This document shows positions 1 to 8,491 of a stretch of DNA of 64,000 nucleotides, piece by piece. This DNA is from Alphaproteobacteria bacterium (GTDB lineage: Bacteria > Planctomycetota > Phycisphaerae > UBA1845). The notes below the pieces were generated by a model that did not search any database, was not told where the DNA came from, and was given only the letters and a program-made list of their open reading frames with translations. The stretch lies in assembly GCA_028285105.1 (NCBI GenBank), contig JANQQE010000021.1, positions 602,242-666,241 on the forward strand, in the 5' to 3' direction. Within the stretch, counting starts at the first letter, position 1. Every line of letters begins with the position of its first letter. The position numbers and the translations under genes are program-made.

Positions 1-183
1 GCTTCCCGCTCGCGCGACCTGGGGCTTTCCGTGTCATACGTTCACATCGATTCCCGTTTGGCGCCGTTGGCCGACCGCGACATCATTGCCAACAGTGACA
101 TGACAAAACTCGTCGCCCCGACGCTCGCCGACTGCGAGTCGTGGCTTTGCGATTATGCCGCTTGCGTGGGAAGCGCGTCATGA
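1..183 (+). CDS. C-terminal end of an unidentified protein (partial)
   Basis: An open frame runs from the first base of the window to a TGA at 181-183 and gives the last 60 residues of a protein that begins outside the window. I do not recognise it. The tail is soluble-looking, ends in a cysteine-containing segment (CDYAACVGSAS) and has no membrane segment. It ends 13 nt before the hisH start and reads in the same direction, so it is probably the upstream gene of the histidine operon, but it does not look like the C-terminus of HisB or HisC. Confidence 0.6.
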   Translation, partial: ASRSRDLGLSVSYVHIDSRLAPLADRDIIANSDMTKLVAPTLADCESWLCDYAACVGSAS

Positions 184-196
184 ATGTGGTGGTGGC

Positions 197-796
197 ATGA
201 TTGGGGTTGTGGACTACGGGGCTGGCAATCTTCAAAGCTTGGGGAATGCGTTGGATCACATTGGCCTTTCGTGGCAGCTGGTGGATTCGGCGGGTGATCT
301 TGCAAGCTGCGAACGGGTGATTCTACCGGGCGTCGGGCATTTTCGTGCGGCGATGGAGACGCTTTCGCAATCCGGACAAGCTGCGTGGGTGGCTGCCTTC
401 GCCAAGTCGGGTAAACCGATTCTTGGTATATGTCTCGGAGCGCAACTGCTGTTGGAGTCAAGCGAGGAAGCTCCGGGAGTGGTTGGTATTGGCTTGATTC
501 CCGGGCGCGTTAGAAAGCTGACCGGCGAAACAATACCGCACATGGGGTGGAATCGCGTGCGGTCGAATGGGTCGCATCCGATTCTTGAGAGCGATGAGCA
601 AGCCCCGCACTTCTATTTTGCCCATAGCTATGTTTGCGAGCCAGGCGATCCGGACGCCTCCCTGGCAGTGACAGATCGTGGCACGGACGATGTGTGCGTT
701 GCGGTCGGTTGCGAAAACGTGGTTGGCGTGCAGTTTCATCCTGAGAAAAGTGGGGTGGCTGGCCTGTCGCTGCTGGAGAGGTTTGGGCGATGTTAG
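197..796 (+). CDS. hisH: HisH, glutamine amidotransferase subunit of imidazole glycerol phosphate synthase
   Basis: This 199-residue class I glutamine amidotransferase releases ammonia from glutamine for HisF in histidine biosynthesis. It shows the N-terminal VVDYGAGNL motif, the nucleophile elbow GICLGAQ with Cys79, and the catalytic pair His181/Glu183 in QFHPEKSG near the C-terminus. The frame is open back to 155, but the ATG at 197 fits the family N-terminus and avoids overlap with the upstream gene. The stop TAG (794-796) overlaps the ATG of hisF at 790, so the two interacting subunits are probably translationally coupled. Family assignment is firm. Confidence 0.96.
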   Translation: MIGVVDYGAGNLQSLGNALDHIGLSWQLVDSAGDLASCERVILPGVGHFRAAMETLSQSGQAAWVAAFAKSGKPILGICLGAQLLLESSEEAPGVVGIGLIPGRVRKLTGETIPHMGWNRVRSNGSHPILESDEQAPHFYFAHSYVCEPGDPDASLAVTDRGTDDVCVAVGCENVVGVQFHPEKSGVAGLSLLERFGRC

Positions 797-1545
797 CCAG
801 GCGAATCATTCCGTGCCTAGATATTCGCGGCGGTCGCGTGGTGAAGGGCGTTGCGTTCAAGAACCTTCGCGATGCGGGCGATCCGGTTGAGCGAGCGAAG
901 GCTTACATGGACGGGGGAGCCGACGAACTTTGCTTTCTTGATGTGACGGCATCGATTGAAGATCGTCCGTTGCTGATTGAACTGGTTCGGAAGCTTTCAA
1001 GGGTGCTGTTCATTCCGTTTACCGTTGGCGGTGGCGTGCGAAGTGTGAACGATGCCAAGGAGTTACTGCGGGCGGGGGCTGACAAGATTGGTGTTAATAC
1101 GGCTGCGGTTGCTCGTCCCGAACTGCTCGAAGAGTTAGCCGGTCATTTCGGTAATCAATGCGTGGTGCTTTCGATTGATGCGTTGGGGCAGGGGATTGAT
1201 GCGAAGGTGACGACGCATGGCGGGCGCGAGGTGACGGGTCGGACCGTTTGCGATTGGGCGCGGGAAGCGGTTGAACTGGGGGCTGGCGAGATACTTTTGA
1301 ATTCGGTCGATGCGGATGGTGCGCGGAGCGGGTTTGCGATTGATCTGGTTGAACGGGTGATCGATGCGGTTCGTGTTCCCGTGATTGCTTCGGGTGGCGC
1401 GGGCAGTGCAAACGACTTTGCGGAATTGTTTATGCACACACGTGCGCACGCGGGGTTAGCCGCTTCGATCTTTCATGACGGATCGACGACACCGTACGAT
1501 GTTAAGAAATTGCTGCAAGACAAGGGCGTAGAGGTGCGGTTGTGA
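790..1545 (+). CDS. hisF: HisF, cyclase subunit of imidazole glycerol phosphate synthase
   Basis: This 251-residue TIM-barrel enzyme uses ammonia from HisH to turn PRFAR into imidazole glycerol phosphate and AICAR. The N-terminus RRIIPCLDIRGGRVVKG carries the catalytic aspartate at residue 11, and the second acid lies in the VVLSIDA strand near residue 130. The phosphate-binding GGG and ASGGAG loops are present. Length equals the family norm. It overlaps hisH by 7 nt, and its TGA stop overlaps the GTG start of the hisA/I/E fusion (GTGA), so the operon is tightly coupled. Confidence 0.97.
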   Translation: MLARRIIPCLDIRGGRVVKGVAFKNLRDAGDPVERAKAYMDGGADELCFLDVTASIEDRPLLIELVRKLSRVLFIPFTVGGGVRSVNDAKELLRAGADKIGVNTAAVARPELLEELAGHFGNQCVVLSIDALGQGIDAKVTTHGGREVTGRTVCDWAREAVELGAGEILLNSVDADGARSGFAIDLVERVIDAVRVPVIASGGAGSANDFAELFMHTRAHAGLAASIFHDGSTTPYDVKKLLQDKGVEVRL

Positions 1546-2786
1546 TTATTCCGAGCATTGATATCTCAAACGGGCGTGCCGTGCAACTTCGTCAAGGGCG
1601 GGATTTGCTTCTGACTGACGATCGCGATCCGGTCGAGTTAGCCGCAATGTTCAACCGATTTGGGCCTGTGGCCGTCGTCGATCTTGATGCGGCGATGGGT
1701 AAGGGTTGCAACACAGACTTGATCGAGGCGTGCTGCCAGGTGGCTGACTGTCGCGTGGGCGGTGGCATTCGAAGTGCCGACGGCGTGCGGGATTGGATCA
1801 AACGCGGTGCGCAGAAAGTCGTTGTCGGGACGATGGCGTCGGTGGAATTCCTGCGACAGTTTCCGCGCGAGTGGTTGGTAGCCGCCATCGATTCCAAGGG
1901 CGATCAGGTTGTCGATTCCGGTTGGTCGCGCGACACGCAGGCGAACGTTTTCGAGCGGGCGAAAGAGTTAGCGCCGTATTGCAGCGAATTTCTTTTCACG
2001 CAGGTTGAGCGTGAGGGGATGCTTGGCGGCGTTGATCTTGAGCGGGCGAATCGACTTCGCGAAATTGTGGACCTTCCGATCGTGGTGGCTGGCGGTGTTC
2101 GCAATGCTGCGGATGTCGTCGAATTGGTGCAAGCCGGTTTCAGCACGCAAGTGGGTCGAGCGCTTTATGAGAACAAACTTGACCTTGCCGATGCCTGGGT
2201 GCAGAGCGTTGCGTTCGATGCCTCTGGTTTGATACCGACGATTGTTCAAGATGCGCGCACTGGCGATGTCTTGATGCTGGCGTATAGCAATGGCGATTCG
2301 TTGCGGGTGGCGCTCTCGGAGGGTGTGGGATGTTACTGGTCGCGTTCGCGAAAAAACCTCTGGCGCAAGGGGGAAACATCGGGCAACACGCAGCGGTTGG
2401 TGTCGGCGCGGTTCGACTGCGACCGCGATGCAGTTCTCTTTCGTGTTGAACAAGTCGGACCGACGTGCCACACAGGATCGCCTACCTGCTTCGGACCGCG
2501 TACATTTGATACTGGCGCTTCGGTACACCGGACGCTTCAAGATCGTTTTGAATCACTTTCCAACACCGAAAAACCCAGCTATACGCAGAAGCTGCTGACC
2601 GATCCGGGTCTACTTGCCAGCAAACTCCGCGAAGAAATCGAAGAGGTCATCGCCTCGCCGGATCGTGCCAACCTTCGATGGGAATTTGCCGACGTGCTCT
2701 ATCATCTTTGCGTGAAGATGGTGGCTGACGGGGTGATGCCCGAGCAGGTTGTTGCAGAGCTTCGCAGTCGCATCAAGCCAAAATAA
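1542..2786 (+). CDS. HisA-HisI-HisE fusion protein
   Basis: A 414-residue fusion that appears to carry three steps of histidine synthesis. Residues 1-225 are a HisA-type beta/alpha barrel (ProFAR isomerase): IIPSIDISNGRAVQL with Asp7, VGGGIRS and VAGGVR phosphate loops. Residues about 228-325 are HisI (phosphoribosyl-AMP cyclohydrolase): YWSRSRKNLWRKGETSGN and the metal cysteines of DCD and GPTCHTGSPTCF. Residues about 330-414 are HisE (phosphoribosyl-ATP pyrophosphatase): KLREEIEEV and FADVLYHL. HisI-HisE fusions are common; HisA in front of them is not an arrangement I know as usual. The start is GTG at 1542, overlapping the hisF stop. No frameshift is visible, so the fusion looks real. Confidence 0.93.
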   Translation: MIIPSIDISNGRAVQLRQGRDLLLTDDRDPVELAAMFNRFGPVAVVDLDAAMGKGCNTDLIEACCQVADCRVGGGIRSADGVRDWIKRGAQKVVVGTMASVEFLRQFPREWLVAAIDSKGDQVVDSGWSRDTQANVFERAKELAPYCSEFLFTQVEREGMLGGVDLERANRLREIVDLPIVVAGGVRNAADVVELVQAGFSTQVGRALYENKLDLADAWVQSVAFDASGLIPTIVQDARTGDVLMLAYSNGDSLRVALSEGVGCYWSRSRKNLWRKGETSGNTQRLVSARFDCDRDAVLFRVEQVGPTCHTGSPTCFGPRTFDTGASVHRTLQDRFESLSNTEKPSYTQKLLTDPGLLASKLREEIEEVIASPDRANLRWEFADVLYHLCVKMVADGVMPEQVVAELRSRIKPK

Positions 2787-2985
2787 CCCTTAAGTCCCCT
2801 GTTGATCGATGTTTGGCTGGCGTGTGGTTGGCTGGGTTGACCCTTTGATCGGCAACTCCTAGATTACCGGCCCGACGACTCGTTTTTTCGCACGTTTCAC
2901 GGGTCGAATCGGGCATGGTATCCACAGAAATCAATGAACCGGCGAGCGTTTTGCGTCGCCCGATTGAATCGACAAGGAGCGAGTT

Positions 2986-3447
2986 TTGGAAAAGACACTG
3001 ATTATTCTCAAACCGGACTGCGTGCAGCGCCGTTTGATTGGCCGCGTCGTGCAGCGTTTTGAAGACAAGGGCCTCACGCTTTCGGGCATGAAGCTGATGC
3101 AGATCGAAAAGTCGCTGGCTGAAAAGCACTATGCCCCGCACGTTGGTAAGCCGTTCTACCCCGGTTTGATCGAGTACATCACCAGTGGTCCGGTGGTGGT
3201 GTTGGCGCTGGCGGGTCCGAATGCGATCACTGTTTCGCGCAAGTTGATGGGTGCGACGTTCGGTTTCGATGCCGAGCCAGGCACGATTCGCGGTGACTTT
3301 GGAATCAGTAAGACGTTTAACCTGATTCACGGCAGCGATGCGCCCGAGACAGCAGAGACGGAGATTGCATTGTATTTTGCGCCGGGTGAACTGCTCGACT
3401 ATTCGACCGCGGCTGAAGGTTGGACGAGTAAGCCGAACGAAGTGTAG
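2986..3447 (+). CDS. ndk: Nucleoside diphosphate kinase
   Basis: This 153-residue enzyme moves the gamma phosphate of ATP to nucleoside diphosphates. It has the family start EKTLIILKPDCVQRRLIG, the phosphate-binding arginines and the phospho-histidine His115 in FNLIHGSDAPETAETEI. The start is TTG at 2986; a good AAGGAG ribosome site at 2974-2979 lies 6 nt upstream, and no ATG fits. It is followed 18 nt later by a cupin gene on the same strand. Assignment is firm. Confidence 0.97.
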   Translation: MEKTLIILKPDCVQRRLIGRVVQRFEDKGLTLSGMKLMQIEKSLAEKHYAPHVGKPFYPGLIEYITSGPVVVLALAGPNAITVSRKLMGATFGFDAEPGTIRGDFGISKTFNLIHGSDAPETAETEIALYFAPGELLDYSTAAEGWTSKPNEV

Positions 3448-3465
3448 ATCGCGCAGGGGGCGCTG

Positions 3466-3825
3466 ATGATGAAAGTGCAATCGATTGAATCGCACGAGCA
3501 GGGACCGGTGACGATGGAAGGTGCTTCCGGTGCGCAGATGCGGATGCTCATCGGACCGGGCGAGAAAGCCCCGAACTTTCACATGCGTCACTTCGAAGTC
3601 GACGTGGGCGGATACACACCGCACCACCAACACGACTACGAACATGAAATCGTGATCCTCAAGGGCAAAGGGGTGGCCAATTCGGAGCAAGGCGAGCGCG
3701 AGTTCCGCGAGGGTGATATCATTTACGTACCGGCGAACGAGATGCACAACTTCAGCAACACGGGTGACTCGCCGTTGGAGTTTATATGCCTGATCCCAGC
3801 CCCGCAGGATTGTTCAAAGGATTAG
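3466..3825 (+). CDS. Single-domain cupin protein
   Basis: A 119-residue small beta-barrel cupin. Metal-ligand histidines appear in motif 1 (TPHHQHDYEHE, residues 51-61) and motif 2 (PANEMHNF, His94), with the GDIIYVPAN turn between. Such proteins bind a metal ion and act as isomerases, dioxygenases or sensors; the sequence does not tell which. Two ATG codons stand in tandem at 3466 and 3469; the first is used here. The short distance to ndk suggests co-transcription, but no functional link is evident. Confidence 0.9.
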   Translation: MMKVQSIESHEQGPVTMEGASGAQMRMLIGPGEKAPNFHMRHFEVDVGGYTPHHQHDYEHEIVILKGKGVANSEQGEREFREGDIIYVPANEMHNFSNTGDSPLEFICLIPAPQDCSKD

Positions 3826-3843
3826 TGCGTAATTCGCCAACGG

Positions 3844-3923
3844 AGGGTCCGCTGTGCGGACCGTTCGTTTTGAATCGGCTTGCGTAAATTGGTTCGCACA
3901 TTTCGGTCCGCACAGCGGACCCT
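3844..3923. repeat. Nested palindrome, REP-like
   Basis: Two exactly complementary 20-nt arms (3844-3863 and 3904-3923) are separated by 40 nt. Each arm is itself a hairpin, GGTCCGC-TGT-GCGGACC, so a single long cruciform or two small stem-loops can form. The element lies in the gap between the cupin and the next gene. The architecture is that of bacterial REP/BIME elements. No T-run follows, so it is not a clear intrinsic terminator, though it could act as a transcript-end structure. Confidence 0.75.
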
Positions 3924-3948
3924 ACATTCCTCACTGTTCGGCCTACGG

Positions 3949-4521
3949 ATGATTGCATCGAACGACAATCCGAAATCATCAGCCGAACCCGTGGTCAAAG
4001 GCGTTTGCTCGAAGTGCGGTCGCTCCGTCGCGGGCTTTCCCGGTGACTATGCCCGCTGCGACAAATGTGAACACATGCAGATGCTTTCGTCCGAACCGCC
4101 GCCCGGTTGGCGCACCGTCGCGAGGGGCGAGCGGCTGACACAGTTGCCGTTTTGGTTCGTGACGTTGTTCTACGCATCGATCGGTGCGATCGTCTGGACC
4201 GGTGGCGGTACGGACACGGTCAGCAGCGCGATTGTTGTGCTGGTCTTTGCCGGCTGGATTTTTTCGATCATGCAGTTTTCAAAAGCCGCCGAACGCCAGC
4301 GCCGCTGGTGGGCGCCGGTGCTGGAGTATCACATCGTAGCGCTACTGATGATCCCAGGATTCATGTGGGCAGCCGGTGCGTTCATGGCCATCGTCAACTG
4401 GACCATCGACGGCATGACAATCCTATGGATGCTATTCGCTGCCGTCATCATGTTTATATCCCTGCTGCTATACGGCGACGCAAGAAGGCGCATCGCGCAT
4501 CTCAAGATCGTCAAGCTTTAG
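3949..4521 (+). CDS. Zinc-ribbon membrane protein of unknown function
   Basis: A 190-residue protein with a cytosolic zinc ribbon (Cys20-x2-Cys23 and Cys37-x2-Cys40) followed by about four hydrophobic helices (near residues 58-80, 87-107, 118-145 and 150-172). The frame is open upstream to 3880, but the ATG at 3949 is preferred because the upstream codons run through the palindromic repeat. I do not recognise a named family. Small ribbon-plus-membrane proteins of this kind are frequent in planctomycetes. Confidence 0.75.
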   Translation: MIASNDNPKSSAEPVVKGVCSKCGRSVAGFPGDYARCDKCEHMQMLSSEPPPGWRTVARGERLTQLPFWFVTLFYASIGAIVWTGGGTDTVSSAIVVLVFAGWIFSIMQFSKAAERQRRWWAPVLEYHIVALLMIPGFMWAAGAFMAIVNWTIDGMTILWMLFAAVIMFISLLLYGDARRRIAHLKIVKL

Positions 4522-4582
4522 CCCTTGGCTGTTCATTATTCCTAGAACATCAAGTCGTACGATTACCAACAATTGTGAATCC

Positions 4583-4588
4583 TATAAT
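4583..4588 (+). promoter_or_regulatory. Possible -10 box (TATAAT) for the pentapeptide-channel gene
   Basis: A consensus TATAAT stands about 115 nt before the ATG at 4704 in an AT-rich stretch of the 182-nt gap. No good -35 hexamer is seen at 16-18 nt spacing, so this is a weak call based on the hexamer and its position. Confidence 0.25.
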
Positions 4589-4703
4589 GGCTACCGATAC
4601 GGCATCGGATTATGCTTTGCTCTAATGTGTGTAGTCTGACTGTCGTCCGTCATGTCGTTTGGCGTGCAGGAGCGGAACAGGTACATCCTGCGGAGCGTGG
4701 AGA

Positions 4704-5945
4704 ATGAGTGTATTTGCTGAAGAAGACGCGCCACTTACGAGTGAGCAGGTCAAACTGCGAATTTGGGCGATCAATCTTCTGATCAGTGGTAAAGAAGGCA
4801 TTGAAACTTGGAATAAGTGGCGTGAGGACAACCCAACTGCTGAACTTCCGATACTGAACGAGGCCCCACTTTGCGATGGGCGACATGCGGGAGACTTTCA
4901 AGGAGCGAATCTTAGCAATCTAAAGCTTAGAAGTGCGGGGTTGACGTCGGCTCTGCTCAATAACGCGAACCTGAAAGGTGCCGATTTAGCAGGTGCGCAA
5001 CTACAACGTGCCGAGATTCAAAACGCAGATCTTCGCCATGCATCGTTCATAGGCGCCAAACTAACTCACGCTTGTCTAAATTACTCGGACTTAAGAGGTG
5101 CACATCTTGATGATGCACGAATCGATCACGCATTCATTTATGATGCAGATATTCGTCGGGTGATTCTCGAAGGTCCTGAGAGAGGGACGGACTCTTACGA
5201 GAACGGGAGCCTCCGGGGGGCAACTTTTAAACATACAAATCTTGGTGGTGCAAAGCTGTGTGGCGCCGACCTTCGGCGGTGCAGGTTTGATAATTCGACC
5301 CTCTCCGAGACAGACCTTAGGCTTGCAGATTTGTTTAGTGCCAAGCTGTGCGGAGCGAACTTGAATAGAGCCGACCTTCGAAAGGCTAATCTTGGGATGT
5401 CTCATTTGGTAGGGGCATCGTTAGTATGCGCTCGTGTCTCTGGTGCAAATCTGCGCGATGCAGATTTCTCTGAGGCGAAAGTTGGCGGCATAATCTATCG
5501 ACGCAGGTCAATTCGTTTTCAGGGAATCAATGTGTCGAGTTGTACAGGGAATCCATTATTCAAGAGAGACGCGCAAGATGAAGACTGGATTGAATCGTTC
5601 AGAAGTAGGTCGCTTTGGCACCGTTTCCTACATGCTCTATGGTGGCTTTTCTCTGATTGCGGCCGGAGTTTGATACGTGTTGGATTTTTTGGTGGTTCGT
5701 TATCTGCGTTCTTTGGTTGGATATTTGCAAGCAACCCAGAACTGCTTGACGTTGGCGATAGCGCAAACACCTGGTGGACTCCGTACTATTATTCGATTGT
5801 GACATTTACAACGCTTGGGTTTGGCGATGTTACTCCGAAATCCTTAGAAGGTGAGTTCTGGGTGTGTGCTGAGGTGATTTTAGGATATCTAACACTGGGT
5901 TTGATCGTCTCGATTCTTGCAAACAAGGTAGCTCGCCGAAGTTGA
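4704..5945 (+). CDS. Pentapeptide-repeat protein fused to a two-helix ion channel
   Basis: A 413-residue protein in two parts. Residues about 65-270 are more than twenty A(D/N)Lxx pentapeptide repeats (for example LKGADLAGAQL, LCGANLNRADLRKANL), which fold as a right-handed quadrilateral beta-helix. Residues about 310-410 are an Ion_trans_2 pore: a first helix near GFFGGSLSAFFGWIF, the filter TTLGFGD (near residue 369) and a second helix ending in SILANKV. The filter resembles the TVGYGD of potassium channels, so potassium conductance is inferred. The start is ATG 4704 with GGAG upstream; an in-frame start at 4659 is less likely. Base composition is more AT-rich than its neighbours, which hints at acquisition. 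Confidence 0.88.
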   Translation: MSVFAEEDAPLTSEQVKLRIWAINLLISGKEGIETWNKWREDNPTAELPILNEAPLCDGRHAGDFQGANLSNLKLRSAGLTSALLNNANLKGADLAGAQLQRAEIQNADLRHASFIGAKLTHACLNYSDLRGAHLDDARIDHAFIYDADIRRVILEGPERGTDSYENGSLRGATFKHTNLGGAKLCGADLRRCRFDNSTLSETDLRLADLFSAKLCGANLNRADLRKANLGMSHLVGASLVCARVSGANLRDADFSEAKVGGIIYRRRSIRFQGINVSSCTGNPLFKRDAQDEDWIESFRSRSLWHRFLHALWWLFSDCGRSLIRVGFFGGSLSAFFGWIFASNPELLDVGDSANTWWTPYYYSIVTFTTLGFGDVTPKSLEGEFWVCAEVILGYLTLGLIVSILANKVARRS

Positions 5946-5989
5946 GTTGTTTGGTCAGGCTGATCCTTGACTGGTGAGGCAGTAAATCC

Positions 5990-6373
5990 CTACTTCTTGG
6001 CTTTCTTTGCTGTTTTCTTCTTTGCGGTTGATTTTGCTTTCGACGCACCGGTTAGTTCGTAGCTTTCGGTCAGCCATTTTTGCCATGTTTTCTTGGGAAT
6101 TGGTTTTTCGGCGGTGAATCTTGTGGTTACCCAGTTGCCCTTGCCTACTTCGTAATCTTCGGGGGATTTTTTGGCTAGCTTGGTGGCTTCTGGGATGGAC
6201 TTGTCTAGTTTGAACATGGCTTTGTAGCGGCCGCCTTGGGTTCCTATGTATAGGAATCCTTTCTTGTTGGCTTTGAAGGATGTTTGTGTGCAGGCGGTTC
6301 CTTTGTCTACGTTGGGGAACTCGCTTGCCATTTTGCGGATGGGTTCGGTTGGGTCTTTCTTGGTGGCGGCCAT
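5990..6373 (-). CDS. MmcQ/YjbR-family protein with a lysine-rich tail
   Basis: A 127-residue member of the CyaY-like MmcQ/YjbR fold, recognisable from the IRKMASEFPNVDKGTAC start and the GNWVTTRF segment. The last 20 residues are almost only Lys, Ala, Ser and Thr, a histone-H1-like tail that suggests nucleic-acid binding. The frame is open upstream to 6463; the ATG at 6373 is preferred because AGGA lies 7 nt before it. Cellular role unknown. Confidence 0.8.
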   Translation of the reverse strand: MAATKKDPTEPIRKMASEFPNVDKGTACTQTSFKANKKGFLYIGTQGGRYKAMFKLDKSIPEATKLAKKSPEDYEVGKGNWVTTRFTAEKPIPKKTWQKWLTESYELTGASKAKSTAKKKTAKKAKK

Positions 6374-6532
6374 TGGTTGTTCCTTTGTTCGTGCCTTGAT
6401 CGTCATTCGAATTGGATCGGGCTTCATTTTCCTTTCAGTCCCCCACCCTTCCGCTGCGCTCAAGGATGGGGCACCCGCGCGAGTTTCTCATCAGTATGGG
6501 GATTACGAATCCAGAATCGTTTTCGCTTTCTC

Positions 6533-6563
6533 CTGGATTCCCGCTTTTGCGGGAATGACGTGT
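6533..6563. repeat. Short palindromic repeat (GGATTCCCGC...GCGGGAATGAC type)
   Basis: The stem ATTCCCGC and GCGGGAAT with a 4-nt loop (6537-6556) sits inside the longer sequence CTGGATTCCCGCTTTTGCGGGAATGACG, between the YjbR-like gene and hutI. This sequence type is a widespread bacterial REP-like element. Only one copy was noticed here. Confidence 0.6.
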
Positions 6564-6598
6564 TACTTTGTTGGCGCTCAAGTTGCGCCGATCGGTGC

Positions 6599-7822
6599 TT
6601 ATACAACGTGGCCTTTCTTGATGACCGTCTTTGTGCAGTTTCTTCCTGCGAAGTAGCACATTTGTTCTATGGTTGGGACTTCGAGGATCGTCAGGTCGGC
6701 TTGCATGCCTTCTTTGATTGCGCCGACTTTGTTTTCGCGTTTGAGGACGGCGGCTGCGTTTGCGGTTGTGGCTATCAGCGTTTGGGCTGGCGTCATGCCC
6801 ATTTGTGAGCAGGCGATGCTCATGGTCAGCGGTAGCGACTCTACGACGGACGAACCCGGGTTGAAGTCGGTGGCGATGGCCACGGGCAGACCGGCATCGA
6901 TGATGCGGCGGGCTGGCGCTTGTTCTACACCGAGGTAGAACGAGCATGCCGGCAGCAGGACAGCCACCGTTTCCGCATCGCGCATGGCATTGATCGATTC
7001 GTCGTCGATGCGTTCCAAATGGTCGGCTGACGTAGCGCCGACTTCGGCTGCTAACTTCGAGGCACCGATCTGCGTGATCTGATCGGCATGGACGCGCGGG
7101 GTTAACCCGGCATCGGCGCAGGTTGTCAGAAACCTTCGCGACTGCTCGACGTTGAACGCAGTGGTTTCGCAGAACACATCGGCGAATTCGGCTAACCCTT
7201 CCTCGCGAATCTGGTCCAGGACGTTGGCATCCAGTACGAGATCGAGAAAACCGTCGGGGTTGCCTTCGAATTCGCGCGGCGTCGTGTGGGCGGCGAGGTA
7301 CGTTCCGATCAGTTCGATCGGTTGCAATTCGTTGAGTCGCTTGACCGCGCGGAGCATTTTGAATTCGTCTTCGACCGTCAGCCCATAACCGCTTTTGATT
7401 TCAACCGTGGTGACACCGAGGGCCAGCATCCGCTGCAATCGCGGAAGGGCTTGCTCGACGAGTTGATCGACGCTGCACTCTCGCACGGCATCGACGCTGT
7501 TTTTGATGCCGCCGCCACGTCGGGCGATTTCGGCGTAGCTTAGGCCCTGGGCGCGTTGGACGTATTCATCCTCGCGCGTGCCGGCGAATACGGTGTGCGT
7601 GTGGCAATCGATAAGTCCCGGGATCACGCAGCCACCATTGGCGTCGATGACTCTTGCGTTGTCCGACCAATTGGCTGGATCGTCGCCCTGAATCCAGGCG
7701 ATGGTGTCGCCCTCAATACCGATAGCCGAGTTGCGCAAACGCGTAATCGGCAGTTCGTCATTAAGTGGTATCGGTCCGACGCGGCCGGTGCAAATTTCTG
7801 CGATGTTGCGGACGACGAGCAT
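6599..7822 (-). CDS. hutI: Imidazolonepropionase
   Basis: A 407-residue amidohydrolase that opens imidazolonepropionate in histidine breakdown. Metal ligands are visible as His74 and His76 in IDCHTHTVFAG, with HADQ and the aspartate of ATDFNPGS downstream. The frame is open to 7885, but the ATG at 7822 fits the family start and follows the tdk stop (7825-7827) by 2 nt, so coupled translation with tdk is likely. No hutU, hutH or hutG is in the window, so the rest of the pathway must be elsewhere. Confidence 0.94.
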   Translation of the reverse strand: MLVVRNIAEICTGRVGPIPLNDELPITRLRNSAIGIEGDTIAWIQGDDPANWSDNARVIDANGGCVIPGLIDCHTHTVFAGTREDEYVQRAQGLSYAEIARRGGGIKNSVDAVRECSVDQLVEQALPRLQRMLALGVTTVEIKSGYGLTVEDEFKMLRAVKRLNELQPIELIGTYLAAHTTPREFEGNPDGFLDLVLDANVLDQIREEGLAEFADVFCETTAFNVEQSRRFLTTCADAGLTPRVHADQITQIGASKLAAEVGATSADHLERIDDESINAMRDAETVAVLLPACSFYLGVEQAPARRIIDAGLPVAIATDFNPGSSVVESLPLTMSIACSQMGMTPAQTLIATTANAAAVLKRENKVGAIKEGMQADLTILEVPTIEQMCYFAGRNCTKTVIKKGHVV

Positions 7823-7824
7823 GG

Positions 7825-8433
7825 TCAGGCCATCTCGCTGCTGTCGATGTGGGCTTCTTTCGGAGGTGACCAGCAGGCTTGGCAACGCGGTTCAAAGTCT
7901 TCCGCTCCGCCAACGATGTGTGCGCCGACGATTGGCGTCTTGCGGTGCGTGTGGGTGGCTGGCTTACCGCAGGCGGCGCAGATGGATTGCTGCACGCGCA
8001 CGACGCCGGCTGATGCTTTGATGCGTTCGATGACGGAAAACTGCAAACCCCACATGTCAAGATCGAGGGCTGCGACGATGACGCGCTTGCCGCGCTTGGC
8101 CAAGGCGTTGCAAACGTCGGGCAGGTCATCGTCGTAGAAATGCCCTTCATCGATGACGACGACTTCGGTTGCGTCGGACACGCGGTCGAGGATGTCCTTC
8201 GAGCAGGAGACGCAGACCGCATCGATGCCATCGCCGTCGTGGGTCATGATCTTCGCGCGGCTATAACGGTCGTCCTTGTTGTGCTTGAGGACGAGGATGT
8301 TCGACGCCGGTTCGTGTTCAAGTTCGTTGAGGACAGCCGTCGTCTTGCCGCTGAACATGCATCCGCAGATGAGTTCGACGATGCCCTGGCGCTGGCCATT
8401 GGTTGAACTATGGGTGTGCGATGCGGCGGTCAT
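7825..8433 (-). CDS. tdk: Thymidine kinase (type II)
   Basis: A 202-residue thymidine kinase for nucleoside salvage. It has the P-loop GCMFSGKTT (residues 24-32), the catalytic Glu96 in VVIDEGHFYDDDLP, and the zinc cysteines Cys152/Cys155 (CAAC) and Cys184/Cys187 (CQAC). Length is normal for the family. It lies directly upstream of hutI on the same strand, an association that looks organisational rather than biochemical. Confidence 0.96.
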   Translation of the reverse strand: MTAASHTHSSTNGQRQGIVELICGCMFSGKTTAVLNELEHEPASNILVLKHNKDDRYSRAKIMTHDGDGIDAVCVSCSKDILDRVSDATEVVVIDEGHFYDDDLPDVCNALAKRGKRVIVAALDLDMWGLQFSVIERIKASAGVVRVQQSICAACGKPATHTHRKTPIVGAHIVGGAEDFEPRCQACWSPPKEAHIDSSEMA

Positions 8434-8491
8434 GTTGTCGATTTTGACTTAGTCGGACGCGAAGGTCAAAGACGCATTCGTTGAAAAATAG

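Noticed and set aside
2773..3747. 324-codon open frame on the minus strand
   Set aside because: It runs antisense to ndk and the cupin gene, both firmly identified. Its composition (His/Arg-rich) is that of a shadow frame.
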